Shown here piece by piece: positions 24,872-35,754 of a stretch of DNA of 64,000 bases (position 1 is its first letter; each line of letters begins with the position of its first letter). This stretch comes from JAICJR01 sp036494715 (GTDB taxonomy: Bacteria > Actinomycetota > Thermoleophilia > Solirubrobacterales > Thermoleophilaceae), in the NCBI GenBank assembly GCA_036494715.1, contig DASXNY010000178.1:1-64000 (forward strand), given 5' to 3'. Under the pieces are notes generated by a model. That model did no database searches. It was not told the DNA's origin and saw nothing but the letters and a program-made list of their open reading frames with translations. The position numbers and the translations under genes were made by a program.

Positions 24872-26331
24872 GCGCGCGGCTCTCCAGCCTCGACTCCTCG
24901 TTCCTGCGAGTGGAGAGCGCCAGCGCGCACATGCACGTGGGCTGGCTGTCCATGCTCGAGCTGCCGGACGGCGCGGAGCGGCTCGATCCCGCCGCGCTCG
25001 TCGCCCAGGTCGCGGGCCGGCTGCAGCACGCGCCGCGCTTCCGCCAGCGGGTGGTGCAGTCACCGTTCTCGCTCACCGAGCCGAGCTGGGAGGACGACTC
25101 CGACTTTCACATCCTTCGCCACATCCATGTCGTGGATGAAGGGAGCGTGTCGAGCCGCCGCCTTGGCGAGCTCACGGACGCGTTCCTCTCCCAACAGCTC
25201 CCGCGGGACCGCCCGCTCTGGTCGCTCCTCCTCGTTCCACGTTGCGAGGGGCGGCGGGCGGCTCTCGTGGGCAAGGTGCACCACGCGATGGTCGACGGCG
25301 TGGCGGCGGTGGAGCTGGGGATGCTGCTGTTCGATGCGAGCCCGGACGCGACCCCCGCCACGCCCGCTCTGTGGGAGCCCGCGACGGGCGGCGGCGGACC
25401 CGTTCGGCTCGTGCTCGACTCGATCGCGGACTCCGCGCTCGAGCAGTTCCGTACCGCGCGGCAGGTGGCGCGGCTCGGGTTGTCGCCGGGTGCCGGCCTG
25501 CGTGTGGCCGACAACGTCCGCCGGGCCGCGATGTCGCTGGCGGGGGACGTGTTGCGCCCCGCGCCGCAGTCGATGCTCAACGTCGAGATCGGGCCGCGGC
25601 GGCGGCTCGTGCGCCACGGCGTGGCGCTAGCCCGCGTAAGCGCGCTGCGCCGTGGCCGCGAGGCGACGCTGAACGACGTGATCCTGAGCGTCTGCGCGGG
25701 CGCGCTGCGGAAGCTCTTCATCCAGTCGGGCGAGGAGGCGCGCGACCTGCGCGTGATGGTGCCTGTGAACGTGCGCTCGGACGGCGACTCCGCCGCGCAG
25801 GGCAACCGCATCTCGTTCGCCTTCGTCGAGCTGCCGCTGAGCGAGCCCGTGGCCATGAAGCGGCTCGAGCGCGTGCACACGACGATGGCCGAGCTCAAGC
25901 GCTCCGGCAAGATCGCCGGGACAGATCTGCTGCTGCGCTCCACCGGCACGCTGCCCGAGCCGTTCAAGAAGCGCGCGGCGCAGCTCGCCGCCAGCCCGCG
26001 CCTCTACAACCTCACGATCTCGAACGTGCCGGGGCCGCGCTTCTCGCTGTACGCGGCAGGCGCGCGGGTGCGCTCCGTCTACCCGGTGATCCCGATCCCG
26101 GAGGGCCACGCACTCTCGTTCGGCGTCCTCACCTACGACCGGCGCGTGCACTTCGCCGCTTACGTGGACCCCGACGCGCTGCCCAGGGCCGGGAGGCTCT
26201 CGATCCTGCTCGAGGACGCGGTCGAGGAGCTGGCGGCGGGAGGGGGCAGCCCCCGCCTACGGCCCGGCCGGCGCGCGCTCAGCGTCGTCGGGAGCAACGG
26301 CAACGGGCACGGCGTTCAGCCGGTGACTTGA
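24868..26331 (+). CDS. Wax ester synthase/diacylglycerol acyltransferase (WS/DGAT)
   Basis: 487-residue acyltransferase that esterifies diacylglycerol or fatty alcohol with acyl-CoA for storage lipid. The catalytic HHxxxDG is intact (His138, His139, Asp143, Gly144), and the N-terminus RLSSLDSSFLRVESASAHMHV is characteristic. NVRSDGDSAAQGNRISF and the C-terminal NLTISNVPGPRFSLY are further family motifs. TTG 24868 is chosen because it begins exactly at the conserved N-terminus. The 3' end overlaps the convergent amidase by 16 bases. An SDR resembling acyl reductases and a fatty acid hydroxylase occur elsewhere in the window. Confidence 0.9.
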   Translation: MSARLSSLDSSFLRVESASAHMHVGWLSMLELPDGAERLDPAALVAQVAGRLQHAPRFRQRVVQSPFSLTEPSWEDDSDFHILRHIHVVDEGSVSSRRLGELTDAFLSQQLPRDRPLWSLLLVPRCEGRRAALVGKVHHAMVDGVAAVELGMLLFDASPDATPATPALWEPATGGGGPVRLVLDSIADSALEQFRTARQVARLGLSPGAGLRVADNVRRAAMSLAGDVLRPAPQSMLNVEIGPRRRLVRHGVALARVSALRRGREATLNDVILSVCAGALRKLFIQSGEEARDLRVMVPVNVRSDGDSAAQGNRISFAFVELPLSEPVAMKRLERVHTTMAELKRSGKIAGTDLLLRSTGTLPEPFKKRAAQLAASPRLYNLTISNVPGPRFSLYAAGARVRSVYPVIPIPEGHALSFGVLTYDRRVHFAAYVDPDALPRAGRLSILLEDAVEELAAGGGSPRLRPGRRALSVVGSNGNGHGVQPVT

Positions 26332-28007
26332 ACTTCCACCGGCGCCGACGCGCCCGGGTCCGCCACGTTCGAGCCCGGCGTGCGCGCGACGAAGCGGAAG
26401 CTGCCGGCCCGGTTGAGCCCCACCGTGACGGAGAAGGCGCCGTTCTTCGCCTTCAGCTTGAGCGTGCGCACGCGCCGGAAGCGGCCGCCGCGCAGCTCCT
26501 GCTCGTCGAGCGTGAGCCGGCCCTTGGGCGGCGTCACCGCTCCGGACAGCACCACCGTGGAGTGAGCGGGCACGCTGCCCGCGCTCGTCTGCAGCGTCAG
26601 CGCCGGCGCGACGCCGGCCAGCACCACCCCGGAGACGAGCCGCGGCAGACCGCCGCCGCCGGCGAACGTGGCCTGGATCACATCGTCGTGCACGAGCTGC
26701 AGCGAGCCGGAGAAGCTGCCGTCGGGCGCCAGCGGGAGCGTGGCGAGCACGCGGCCGGTGCCGCCGGCGAGGCGGTCGCGGAGCTCCACCGTCGCGCCGG
26801 GCGGGATGGCCAGCCCGGACGCCGGCGTGAGCCGGCCCGAGAAGGCGAGCGGCTGCGGGTAGAGCAACCTGGGCTGCGGCGCGGCCAGATCGAGCCGGCT
26901 CACCGGCCCCTCGAGCCGCGCCACCTGCGTTCGCAGGCCGGGCAGCTGCGCGTAGAGGGCGTTGCCGGGGCAGGAGGTCTGATCGGCGTCGCGGTGGCCG
27001 GCGATCCGGTTGAGCGTGACCGGCGCGCCCGGCGGGTAGCGCGTGAACGGGCCGCCGTCGGAGGGGACGGTCACGCTCCCCTCGGCGGGCACGCCGATCA
27101 GCGACAGCTTCCACGCGAGCAGCCGCGCCAGCGAGCTCACACCGGTGGCGCTGAAGCGGCGCGCCGTGAAGTCGCCGATCGCGGCGACGCCCGTCGAGAA
27201 CAGGTTGAAACCGCCCGCCTGCGCGCCCACCACCGGCGCCTCGATCCCGCCGGCGCGGCCCTCGAACACCTGCCCGTAGCGGTCGACCAGGAAGTTGTAG
27301 CCAATGTCGTTCCAGCGATTGACGTTGCGGTGGAACAGGCACACGCCGAGCACGACGGAGGGCGACTCGGAGCGTCTGTAGCCGCTGAGCGTGTCGGTGT
27401 GGTGTACGAACGCGAGGTCGACCGTGCCGTAGCCCGCCGTGCGCCGCGGCTTGCAGCGGCTCGCTCCCCAACCCGCGCGCGGCGTGATCGCGAGCTGGCC
27501 GCCGGTGGGCAGCTGCAGCTGGCTCATGCGGACGGCTGCGCTCGTGGCCGCCGGCACGTGCGCGTTCACGAAGCTCAGATGGAGGCCGCTGAGTGGGCGC
27601 GAGCCGCGTAGTTGCACCAAGTCGTCGCCGCCAGCCCAAACGGGTTCCGTGGCGTGGCGCGCCCGGCTCCGACTCGGCTCCTCCGAGGCGCCGAGCCGCA
27701 CCCAGCGGCTCCAGTGGCCGGCGCTGCGGCGGCCTCGCAGCCAGAGCGCGCCCGCGCCGGCGCGCCAGTCCGCGCCCACGAGGTCGAAGCGCCGCTGCGC
27801 GCGCAGCGGCGGGGTGATGAAGCCGCCCGGCGCGGAGTGGGCGGCGGCCGCAGCAGGCGGCACGTCCATCCCAAACCGCGCGCTCCGGACGCCGGGCGCC
27901 GCGTGGGCGGCGGACGGAGCGATCAGCGCGACGAGGACGGCAAGCAGCGTGGGGCGCACCCTTCTCGGAACACGACCGCCCGTGACGTGTTGCGGCGGAT
28001 CACCCAA
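26316..28007 (-). CDS. Secreted N-acetylmuramoyl-L-alanine amidase (PGRP/amidase_2)
   Basis: About 563-residue exported cell-wall amidase. A signal peptide (LLAVLVALIAPSAAHA) is followed by an N-terminal region of about 150 residues. The amidase/PGRP domain (about residues 170-350) has zinc ligands in AFVHHTDT, GHRDADQTSCPG and the motif NRWNDIGYNFLVDRYGQVFEGR. The last 200 residues are beta-rich, Ig-like repeats ending at a VEVQVTG strand. Start options are TTG 28007 (AGGA 11 bases upstream) and GTG 27959 (shorter n-region). It would cleave between muramic acid and the stem peptide. Confidence 0.86.
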   Translation of the reverse strand: MGDPPQHVTGGRVPRRVRPTLLAVLVALIAPSAAHAAPGVRSARFGMDVPPAAAAAHSAPGGFITPPLRAQRRFDLVGADWRAGAGALWLRGRRSAGHWSRWVRLGASEEPSRSRARHATEPVWAGGDDLVQLRGSRPLSGLHLSFVNAHVPAATSAAVRMSQLQLPTGGQLAITPRAGWGASRCKPRRTAGYGTVDLAFVHHTDTLSGYRRSESPSVVLGVCLFHRNVNRWNDIGYNFLVDRYGQVFEGRAGGIEAPVVGAQAGGFNLFSTGVAAIGDFTARRFSATGVSSLARLLAWKLSLIGVPAEGSVTVPSDGGPFTRYPPGAPVTLNRIAGHRDADQTSCPGNALYAQLPGLRTQVARLEGPVSRLDLAAPQPRLLYPQPLAFSGRLTPASGLAIPPGATVELRDRLAGGTGRVLATLPLAPDGSFSGSLQLVHDDVIQATFAGGGGLPRLVSGVVLAGVAPALTLQTSAGSVPAHSTVVLSGAVTPPKGRLTLDEQELRGGRFRRVRTLKLKAKNGAFSVTVGLNRAGSFRFVARTPGSNVADPGASAPVEVQVTG

Positions 28008-28054
28008 CCCGAGAGCTATCCTCGCCCCGCCAGTTCATTCGAGGAGGACTCCGC

Positions 28055-28987
28055 ATGACACGCAGTTTTTCGCGCTTTGCCGCCGCCTTGGCGGCGCTGA
28101 CGGCTGCAGCACTGCTCGCCGCCGGCTGCGGCAGCAGCAGTAGCAACACCACTTCCGCTCCGGCCTCCACCGGCTCGAGCACGGCGGCAGCGCCCGCCGG
28201 CGGCGGCGCCGACGCGAAGGTCGCGGGCGAGGTGCCCGCGGCCGTGAAGTCGAAGGGCACACTCACCGTGGCGGCCGACGCCACCTATGCGCCCAACGAG
28301 TTCATCGGCCCCGACGGCAAGACCGTCGAGGGCATGGACGCCGACCTCGCACAGGCGCTCGCGCAGGTGATGGGCCTCAAGGCCAAGGTCGTGAACGCGA
28401 CCTTCGACAGCATCATCCCCGGCCTCGCCGCCCATAAGTACGACCTCGGGATGTCCTCCTTCACGGACACCAAGGAGCGCGAGAAGACCGTCGACTTCGT
28501 GACCTACTTCTCCGCCGGCACGTCGTTCTACGAGAAGGCGCAGGGCGGGCCGCCGGTCACCGACCTCTCCACCCTGTGCGGCACGACGGTCGCGGTCGAG
28601 AAGGGCACGACCCAGGCGGACGACTCCACGGCCCAGAGCAAGAAGTGCACCAGCGCGGGCAAGAAGGCGGTCAAGGTGCTCACGTTCACCGACCAGAACG
28701 GCGCCAACCTCGCCATCACGAGCGGCCGCGCGCAGGTGGGCATGGCCGACTCGCCGGTGGCCGACTACCAGGTGAAGAAGTCGAACGGCCAGTTCAAGCT
28801 CGTCGGCAAGCCGTACGGCACAGCGCCCTACGGGATCGCGATTCCGAAGGACCTCAAGCTCAATCAGGCCGTACTTGACGCGCTCAAGGTGCTCATGTCG
28901 AATGGCAAGTACATGGCGATTCTCAAGAAGTGGGGCATCGCCAGCGGGGCGATCTCGAACCCGCAGATCAACGGAGCCATCAGCTAG
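28055..28987 (+). CDS. Polar amino acid ABC transporter substrate-binding lipoprotein
   Basis: 310-residue solute-binding lipoprotein of family 3 (HisJ/GlnH type). A signal with lipobox LLAAGC is followed by a Ser/Ala-rich linker. The binding domain starts KGTLTVAADATYAPNEF and contains GMDADLAQALAQVMGL. The ATG at 28055 has GAGGAGG about 7 bases upstream. The permease and ATPase follow, then the histidine degradation genes, so histidine is the most likely ligand; this rests on context. Confidence 0.88.
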   Translation: MTRSFSRFAAALAALTAAALLAAGCGSSSSNTTSAPASTGSSTAAAPAGGGADAKVAGEVPAAVKSKGTLTVAADATYAPNEFIGPDGKTVEGMDADLAQALAQVMGLKAKVVNATFDSIIPGLAAHKYDLGMSSFTDTKEREKTVDFVTYFSAGTSFYEKAQGGPPVTDLSTLCGTTVAVEKGTTQADDSTAQSKKCTSAGKKAVKVLTFTDQNGANLAITSGRAQVGMADSPVADYQVKKSNGQFKLVGKPYGTAPYGIAIPKDLKLNQAVLDALKVLMSNGKYMAILKKWGIASGAISNPQINGAIS

Positions 28988-29065
28988 GAGCCAGGCACGG
29001 CTGACGCAGAGCCCGGCGAGCTTGACGTAAAGCCCGACGAGATAAAGGCCGTCCCCGTACGGCAT

Positions 29066-29929
29066 GTGGGGAGATGGATCGCCGCGGCGATCGTGCTGCT
29101 GCTGGCCGCCGCGCTCATCTATTCGCTCGCCACCAACAAGCGTTTCCAGTGGGGCGTGGTGGGCGACTTCCTGTTCGACCCCCGTGTGCTCCGCGGAGTC
29201 CGAGCTACGCTCGAGCTCACGGTTGTGTCGATGGCCATCGGGATCGTGCTTGGGGTGCTTCTCGCGGTGATGCGACTGTCGCCGAATCCGCTCGTCAAGA
29301 GCGCCAGCTGGCTCTACATCTGGTTCTTTCGCGGCACTCCCGTGCTCCTCCAGATCCTGTTCTGGGGAATCGGGATCTCGGCGCTCTACCCGAAGATCTC
29401 GATCGGCATCCCGTTCGGTGGACCGGTGATCGCCAGTGGGAACGCGAATAATCTGATCACGCTGTTCGTCGCCGCGATCCTCGGACTCGGGTTGAACGAG
29501 GGCGCATACATGGCGGAGATCGTTCGTGCCGGGATCATCTCGGTGGACGAGGGCCAGCACGAGGCCGCCGCCTCTCTCGGCATGACGCGGCTGCAGACCA
29601 TGCGCCGCATCGTCCTCCCTCAGGCGATGCGCGTGATCATCCCGCCGACCGGCAACGAGACGATCTCGATGCTGAAGACGACGTCGCTCGTGAGCGTGAT
29701 CGCCTACACCGAGCTGCTGTACGCGGTGCAGCTGATCTACTCGGTGAACTTCAAGACGATCCCGCTCTTGATCGTGGCGGCCATCTGGTACCTCTTCTTC
29801 ACCACGATTCTCTCGATCGGGCAGTACTACATCGAGCGCCACTACGCGCGTGGGAGCTCCCGCGATCTCCCGCCGACGCCGCTTCAGAGGCTGAGAATGA
29901 TGACGTTGGCGAGGCGCGAATGGAGCTGA
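29066..29929 (+). CDS. Polar amino acid ABC transporter permease
   Basis: At least 287 residues, HisMQ/GlnP type, with the N-terminal permease motif (GVRATLELTVVSMAIGIVLG) and the ATPase-contact loop EAAASLGMTRLQTMRRIVLP. GTG 29066 is the first canonical start, but the frame is open from the previous stop and codes for DEIKAVPVRHVGRW just before it, a stretch I associate with this family. A good ribosome site (AGGAG, 6-base spacer) precedes an ACG codon at 28997, so the real start may be that ACG (310 residues). The ATPase gene overlaps its 3' end by 10 bases. Confidence 0.88.
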   Translation: MGRWIAAAIVLLLAAALIYSLATNKRFQWGVVGDFLFDPRVLRGVRATLELTVVSMAIGIVLGVLLAVMRLSPNPLVKSASWLYIWFFRGTPVLLQILFWGIGISALYPKISIGIPFGGPVIASGNANNLITLFVAAILGLGLNEGAYMAEIVRAGIISVDEGQHEAAASLGMTRLQTMRRIVLPQAMRVIIPPTGNETISMLKTTSLVSVIAYTELLYAVQLIYSVNFKTIPLLIVAAIWYLFFTTILSIGQYYIERHYARGSSRDLPPTPLQRLRMMTLARREWS

Positions 29930-30681
29930 TGGTCAAGGCCGAGGGCGTGCACAAGAGCTTCGGCCGGCTCGAGGTGCTCAAGGGGATCACGCTCGAGCTG
30001 AAGCCGGGCGAGGTGATGTGCATGCTCGGGCCGTCCGGCTCGGGGAAGTCGACCTTCCTGCGCTGCATCAACCACCTCGAGAAGATCAACGCGGGGCGCC
30101 TGTACGTGGACGGCGAGCTCGTGGGCTACCGGCAGCAGGGCGACAAGCTCTACGAGCTGCGCGAGTCCGAGGTCGCGCGCGAGCGCGCGCAGATCGGGAT
30201 GGTGTTCCAGCGCTTCAACCTGTTCCCGCACATGAACGCGCTGCAGAACGTGATCGAGGCGCCCACCCGCGTGAAGGGCGTGCGCCGCGAAGTAGCGGTG
30301 CAGCAGGCGCGCGAGCAGCTCGACCGCGTGGGGCTCGCCGACAAGATCGACGCCTACCCGGCGCAGCTCTCGGGCGGACAGCAGCAGCGCGTCGCGATCG
30401 CCCGCGCACTGGCGATGGATCCGAAGCTGATGCTGTTCGACGAGCCCACCTCCGCGCTCGATCCCGAGCTCGTAGGCGACGTGCTCGACGCCATGCGAGG
30501 GCTCGCTCGCGACGGCATGACGATGGTGGTGGTCACGCACGAGATCGGCTTCGCCCGCGAGGTGGGCGACACGCTCGTGTTCATGGACGACGGCGTGGTG
30601 GTCGAGACGGGACACCCGCGCGAGGTGCTCGCGAACCCCCGGGAGGAGCGCACCAAGGCCTTCCTCTCGAAGGTGCTTTAG
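29920..30681 (+). CDS. Polar amino acid ABC transporter ATPase
   Basis: 253-residue GlnQ/HisP-type ATPase. Walker A GPSGSGKST, Q-loop FQRFNLFPHM, signature LSGGQQQR, Walker B LMLFDEP and the switch His (VVVTHEIGFA) are all present. ATG 29920 has GAGG 5 bases upstream; ATG 29929, sharing one base with the permease stop, is an alternative. It ends 9 bases before hutH, so transporter and catabolic genes probably share one transcript. Confidence 0.9.
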   Translation: MELMVKAEGVHKSFGRLEVLKGITLELKPGEVMCMLGPSGSGKSTFLRCINHLEKINAGRLYVDGELVGYRQQGDKLYELRESEVARERAQIGMVFQRFNLFPHMNALQNVIEAPTRVKGVRREVAVQQAREQLDRVGLADKIDAYPAQLSGGQQQRVAIARALAMDPKLMLFDEPTSALDPELVGDVLDAMRGLARDGMTMVVVTHEIGFAREVGDTLVFMDDGVVVETGHPREVLANPREERTKAFLSKVL

Positions 30682-30690
30682 TCCCACCCG

Positions 30691-32222
30691 ATGGTGGTGG
30701 AGCTCAGCGGCACCGGCCTCTCGCCGGCCGACGTGGTGGCGGTGGCACGCTTGGACGCGCGCGTCGTGCTCTCGGACGAGGGCCGGCGGGCGATGGAGGA
30801 GAGCGCGGCGGTGGTGGCCGAGCTGGCCGCCTCCGACGAGCCGCACTACGGCGTCTCCACGGGCTTCGGCTCGCTCGCCACGGTGCCGATCGAGGCCCCG
30901 CGGCGCGAGGAGCTCCAGCGCGCGCTGATCCGCTCGCACGCGGCGGGCATGGGCCCGCCGGTGGAGCGCGAGGTGGTGCGGGCGATGATGCTGCTGCGGG
31001 CGCGCACGCTCGCGATGGGGCGCTCGGGCGCCCGGCCCGAGGTGGCCGAGGGCCTGCTGGCGCTGCTCGGCGCGGGCATCACGCCGGTGGTACCGGAGCA
31101 CGGTTCGCTCGGAGCGAGCGGCGACCTCGCGCCGCTGGCGCACTGCGCGCTCGTGCTGCTCGGCGAGGGAACAGCGAGCGACGCCTCCGGCGCGCCGGTG
31201 CCCGCGGCCGACGCGTTGAGCGCCGCCGGAATCGAGCCGCTCGTGCTCGGCCCCAAGGAGGGCCTCGCGCTCATCAACGGCACCGACGGGATCCTCGGCA
31301 TGCTCGTGCTCGCGCTGCATGACCTCGATGAGCTGCTGCGGGTGGCGGAGATCGCCGCGGCGATGTCCGTGGAGGCGCTGCTCGGCACCGACCGCGCCTT
31401 CGCAGCCGACCTGCTCGCGCTTCGGCCGCAGCCCGGCCAGGCGCTCAGCGCAGCGAACATGCAGCGGCTGCTCGCCGGCTCCCCGATCGTCGCCTCGCAC
31501 CGCTATGACGACCCGCGCGTGCAGGACGCCTATTCGCTGCGCTGCGCCCCGCAGGTGATCGGCGCGGCGCGCGACACGGTCGAGCACGCGCACCGGGTGG
31601 CGGCTGCCGAGCTCGTCTCCGCGATCGACAACCCGATGGTGCTCCCGGACGGCCGCGTGGAGTCATGCGGCAACTTCCACGGCGCGCCCCTCGGCTTCGC
31701 CTGCGACTTCATGGCGATCGCCGCCGCCGAGGTGGGCGCCATCGCCGAGCGCCGCACCGACCGCCTGCTCGACCCCGCCCGCTCGCACGGGCTGCCGCCG
31801 TTTCTCGCCGAGGACGCCGGCGTCAACTCCGGGCTGATGATCGCCCACTACACGCAGGCGGCGATGGTGGCCGAGAACCGGCGCCTGGCCGCCCCGGCCA
31901 GCGTCGACTCCCTCCCCACGAGCGCGATGCAGGAGGACCACGTGTCGATGGGCTGGGGCGCGGCGCGCAAGCTGCGAGCGTGCGTGCGCAACCTGCGGCG
32001 CATCCTGGCCGTCGAGCTGGTGTGCGCCGGGCGCGGGATCGAGCTGCGCGCGCCGCTCGAGCCCGGCGCCGGAACGGGCGCGGCACTTGTGGCGCTGCGC
32101 ACGGTCGTGCCCGGCCACGAGGGCGACGACCGCGAGCTCAGCCCCGAGCTGGGCGCCGCCGAGTCGCTGCTCGAGTCGGGCGAGCTGCTGCAGGCTGTGG
32201 AAGCGTCGATCGGGGAGCTGCC

Positions 32223-32226
<4 letters not shown>
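30691..32226 (+). CDS. hutH: Histidine ammonia-lyase
   Basis: 511-residue lyase that converts L-histidine to urocanate and ammonia, the first step of histidine degradation. The MIO cofactor tripeptide Ala142-Ser143-Gly144 lies in GSLGASGDLAPLAH, and the catalytic region YGVSTGFGSL is near residue 53. Length is normal. The start ATG lies 9 bases after the transporter ATPase; hutU overlaps its end (ATGA). Confidence 0.95.
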
Positions 32227-33865
<1,639 letters not shown>

Positions 33866-33869
<4 letters not shown>

Positions 33870-34444
33870 CCGTGCTACCCATCGTCAGCGTGGGCGACCC
33901 GGTGCTGCGCGAGCGGGCGCGCGAGCTCACGGCGGACGAGTTGCGCTCCGATGAGATCCAGACGCTGATCGACGACATGATCGACACCAAGCGGGCGGCG
34001 CACGGCGCGGGGATCGCGGCCAACCAGGTGGGGCGCGCTCTGCGGGTGGCGGTGGTGGAGGTCGAGCCCGGCAACCCGCGCTACCCGTACAAGCCGGAGG
34101 TGCCGCTCACCGTGATCGTCAATCCCGAGCTCGAGCACGTGGACGATGAGCTGTTCACGGTCAACGAGGGCTGCCTGTCGGTGCCTGACCTGCGCGGCGA
34201 CGTCGAGCGCCACGTGAACGTGCGCGTGCGCTACCTCGACCGCGAGGGCCGGCCGCACGAGGAGGTGCGCCGCGGGCTCACGGCCGGCACGTTCCAGCAC
34301 GAGCTGGACCACCTCGACGGCGTCCTCTTCCTCGACCGCGTGCGCGACCCGTCGACCTTCTCCACCTGGGAGCAGTTCGACCGCCACCGGCGCGCCACCT
34401 TCGAGGCGCGGGCCCGTGAGCTGGTGGAGCGGGTGGGATCGTGA
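33866..34444 (+). CDS. def: Peptide deformylase homologue inside the hut operon
   Basis: 192-residue metal-dependent deformylase. All three peptide deformylase motifs are intact: GAGIAANQ (47-54), EGCLSVP (101-107, Cys metal ligand) and QHELDHLDG (144-152, two His ligands and the catalytic Glu). Ordinary Def removes formyl from N-terminal formyl-Met. Here it overlaps hutU and hutF by 4 bases on each side, and no HutG-type N-formylglutamate deformylase is present in the operon, whose HutF step produces N-formylglutamate. It may therefore hydrolyse N-formylglutamate. Housekeeping Def function with fortuitous placement is the alternative. The family call is secure; the role is inference. Confidence 0.9.
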
Positions 34445-35754
34445 AGCAGCTCTGGTGCGAGCACGCCTGGCTCGGCGGCGAGCGGCCCGAGGGCGGTGTG
34501 CTGATCACGCTCGAGGACGACCGCATCGAGTCGGTGGAGCCGCGCACGTCCGCGCGCCCCGGCGCCGAGCGGCTGCACGGGCTCACCCTGCCGGGCCTTG
34601 CCAACTCCCACTCGCACGCGTTCCAGCGCGCGCTGCGCGGCCGCACGCACGGCGGCAGCGGCTCTTTCTGGACCTGGCGCGAGCAGATGTACGAGCTGGC
34701 CGGCTCGATCGATCCGGACTCGTATCTCGCGCTGGCTCGCGCCACCTTCGGCGAGATGGTGCTCGCCGGCGTGACCGTGGTCGGCGAGTTCCATTACGTG
34801 CACCACGAGCCGGGCGGCAAGCTGTACGCGGATCCGAACGCGATGGGCCACGCCGTGATCCAGGCTGCCGCGGAGGCCGGCATCCGCATCACCCTGATCG
34901 ATGCCTGCTACGTGCGCGGCGGCTTCGGCCAGGAGCCGGACGGCGTGCAGAAGCGGTTCAGCGACGGCGACGCGGAGGCGTGGGTCCGCCGCGTCGACAG
35001 CATCGATAAAGGTGCGCGTGTCGGGGCGGCGATTCATTCCGTGCGGGCCGTTGACCCGGACTCGGCGCGCGTCGTGGCCGACTGGGCTGCGGCGCGCTCG
35101 GCGCCGCTGCACGCGCACGTCTCCGAGCAGCCCGCCGAGAACGACGGCTGTCTCGCCGCCCACGGCGTCTCGCCCACCGGACTGCTCAGCTCGGTCGGCG
35201 CGCTGAGCGAGCGCTTCACCGCCGTGCACGCCACACACCTCACGGACGTCGACATCCGCATGCTCGGCGAGGCCGGAGTCACCTGCTGCTTCTGCCCCAC
35301 CACGGAGCGCGACCTGGCCGACGGCATCGGGCCGGCGCCGCGCCTGCGCGAGGCGGGCACGCGGCTGTCGCTGGGCAGCGACTCGCACGCGGTCATCGAC
35401 GTGCTGGAGGAGGCGCGCGCGGTGGAACTCGACGAGCGGCTCGCCACGGGCGTGCGCGGCAACCACTCCCCCGCCGAGCTCCTGTCCGCAGCCACGGCCG
35501 ACGGCTACCGCTGCCTCGGCTGGCCCGACGGCGGGCGCATCGAGCCGGGCGCGCTGGCGGACCTCACCACGATCGGGCTCGATGGCGTGCGGCTGGCCGG
35601 CACCGGCGAGGCGCACGCCGTGCCCTCCGCGGTCTTCGCCGGCAGCGCCGCGGACGTGCGCCACGTGATGGTGGGCGGCCGCTTCATCGTCCGCGACGGC
35701 GCGCACGTGGACCTCGACGTGGCGCGCGAGCTCGAGCTGGCCCTGATGCCGTGA
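34441..35754 (+). CDS. hutF: Formimidoylglutamate deiminase
   Basis: 437-residue amidohydrolase-fold enzyme converting N-formimino-L-glutamate to N-formyl-L-glutamate and ammonia. Metal-binding motif NSHSHAFQRALRGR (about residues 55-68), then HAHVSEQ, HATHL and the catalytic Asp in LGSDSHAVID. This is the HutF branch, which requires a deformylase as the last step rather than a formiminoglutamase. The GTG at 34441 overlaps the def stop (GTGA). Confidence 0.92.
   Translation: MKQLWCEHAWLGGERPEGGVLITLEDDRIESVEPRTSARPGAERLHGLTLPGLANSHSHAFQRALRGRTHGGSGSFWTWREQMYELAGSIDPDSYLALARATFGEMVLAGVTVVGEFHYVHHEPGGKLYADPNAMGHAVIQAAAEAGIRITLIDACYVRGGFGQEPDGVQKRFSDGDAEAWVRRVDSIDKGARVGAAIHSVRAVDPDSARVVADWAAARSAPLHAHVSEQPAENDGCLAAHGVSPTGLLSSVGALSERFTAVHATHLTDVDIRMLGEAGVTCCFCPTTERDLADGIGPAPRLREAGTRLSLGSDSHAVIDVLEEARAVELDERLATGVRGNHSPAELLSAATADGYRCLGWPDGGRIEPGALADLTTIGLDGVRLAGTGEAHAVPSAVFAGSAADVRHVMVGGRFIVRDGAHVDLDVARELELALMP

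Noticed and set aside
29884..31593. 569-codon minus-strand frame opposite the transporter ATPase and hutH.
   Set aside because: Arg/His-rich shadow without motifs, antisense to intact Walker and MIO motifs.
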